Positions 48,556-48,557 of a stretch of DNA of 48,557 nucleotides are shown in pieces (position 1 is the stretch's first letter; each line of letters starts with the position of its first letter). The notes beneath the pieces were generated by a model. It had not been told where the DNA came from, did not search any database, and worked only from the letters and a program-made list of their open reading frames with translations. A program made the translations under genes and the position numbers. The stretch spans positions 1 to 48,557 of the forward strand of contig CAZDJZ010000019.1 in NCBI GenBank assembly GCA_964505785.1, given 5' to 3'. The stretch comes from CAYRTV01 sp964505785 (lineage in GTDB: Bacteria; Acidobacteriota; Aminicenantia; Aminicenantales; Aminicenantaceae).

Positions 48556-48557
48556 AC

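Overview
The window looks like a chromosomal stretch of an anaerobic, Gram-negative-type bacterium with a protein-degrading lifestyle. Signs of a diderm are a porin-like barrel, a lipoprotein signal, Tat and Sec signal peptides, a bactofilin and TonB domains. Archaeal-type PheS/PheT, a stand-alone GMP synthetase ATP-PPase subunit, many exported peptidases (tricorn-like S41, M14, M24, M1-like, TldD/E) and intergenic DNA full of short hairpin repeats are most reminiscent of Candidatus Aminicenantota (OP8). That assignment is inference from gene content; no marker-gene comparison could be run.

Layout. 1-700: a terminal repeat element that has cut off an ABC-transporter ATPase gene behind its GntR regulator. 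0.9-3.5 kb: a BlaI/BlaR-type repressor-sensor pair whose sensor carries three TonB C-terminal domains. 3.6-12.3 kb: an FAD oxidoreductase, a tricorn-like peptidase, a lipoprotein phosphodiesterase with a GNAT acetyltransferase, a GMP synthetase subunit and a ChaN-PDZ protein. 12.4-21.2 kb: a LamG protein, a DUF2089/small membrane/SHOCT-like operon, a 16-residue-repeat surface protein, a B12-binding radical SAM protein, a porin-like protein and an exported M24 peptidase. 21.4-28.8 kb: a two-gene M14 carboxypeptidase operon in which one copy looks catalytically dead, a tandem pair of unknown secreted paralogues and a metallophosphoesterase. 28.9-34.3 kb: an M1-like peptidase, a bactofilin and a large BNR-repeat protein. 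34.4-39.2 kb: an AbiEi/AbiEii toxin-antitoxin pair whose promoter begins in the end of pheT, then pheT and pheS. 39.6-48.1 kb: a TerB-like protein, an SDR dehydrogenase, a Tat-tagged TldD with TldE, a second M1-like peptidase, pyrE and a nitroreductase.

The most unusual layer is non-coding. One family is a miniature inverted-repeat element (best copy 26651-26916, 20-bp terminal inverted repeats, probable TA target). It has at least three other copies plus one end fragment, and one copy interrupts the ABC gene. The second layer is a modular mosaic. It combines several hairpin types (ATTCCCG, ATCCT, ATCCCC and ATTGCGA stems, often followed by ATCTTAGA and TGC), 7-nt tandem units (gtaaaaa/gtgaaaa and aaatctc) and a 9-nt tandem unit (gactgaata/gaccgaaca). 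The same modules recur in different orders in most gaps between transcription units. They supply stop codons to two convergent genes and a ribosome binding site to a third, and they form long direct repeats on both sides of pyrE.

Several genes form functional pairs: blaI-blaR, the M14 pair, abiEi-abiEii, pheS-pheT, tldD-tldE, and the DUF2089 trio. Many of the others are exported enzymes that would handle peptides outside the cytoplasm. No rRNA, tRNA or CRISPR array was recognised.
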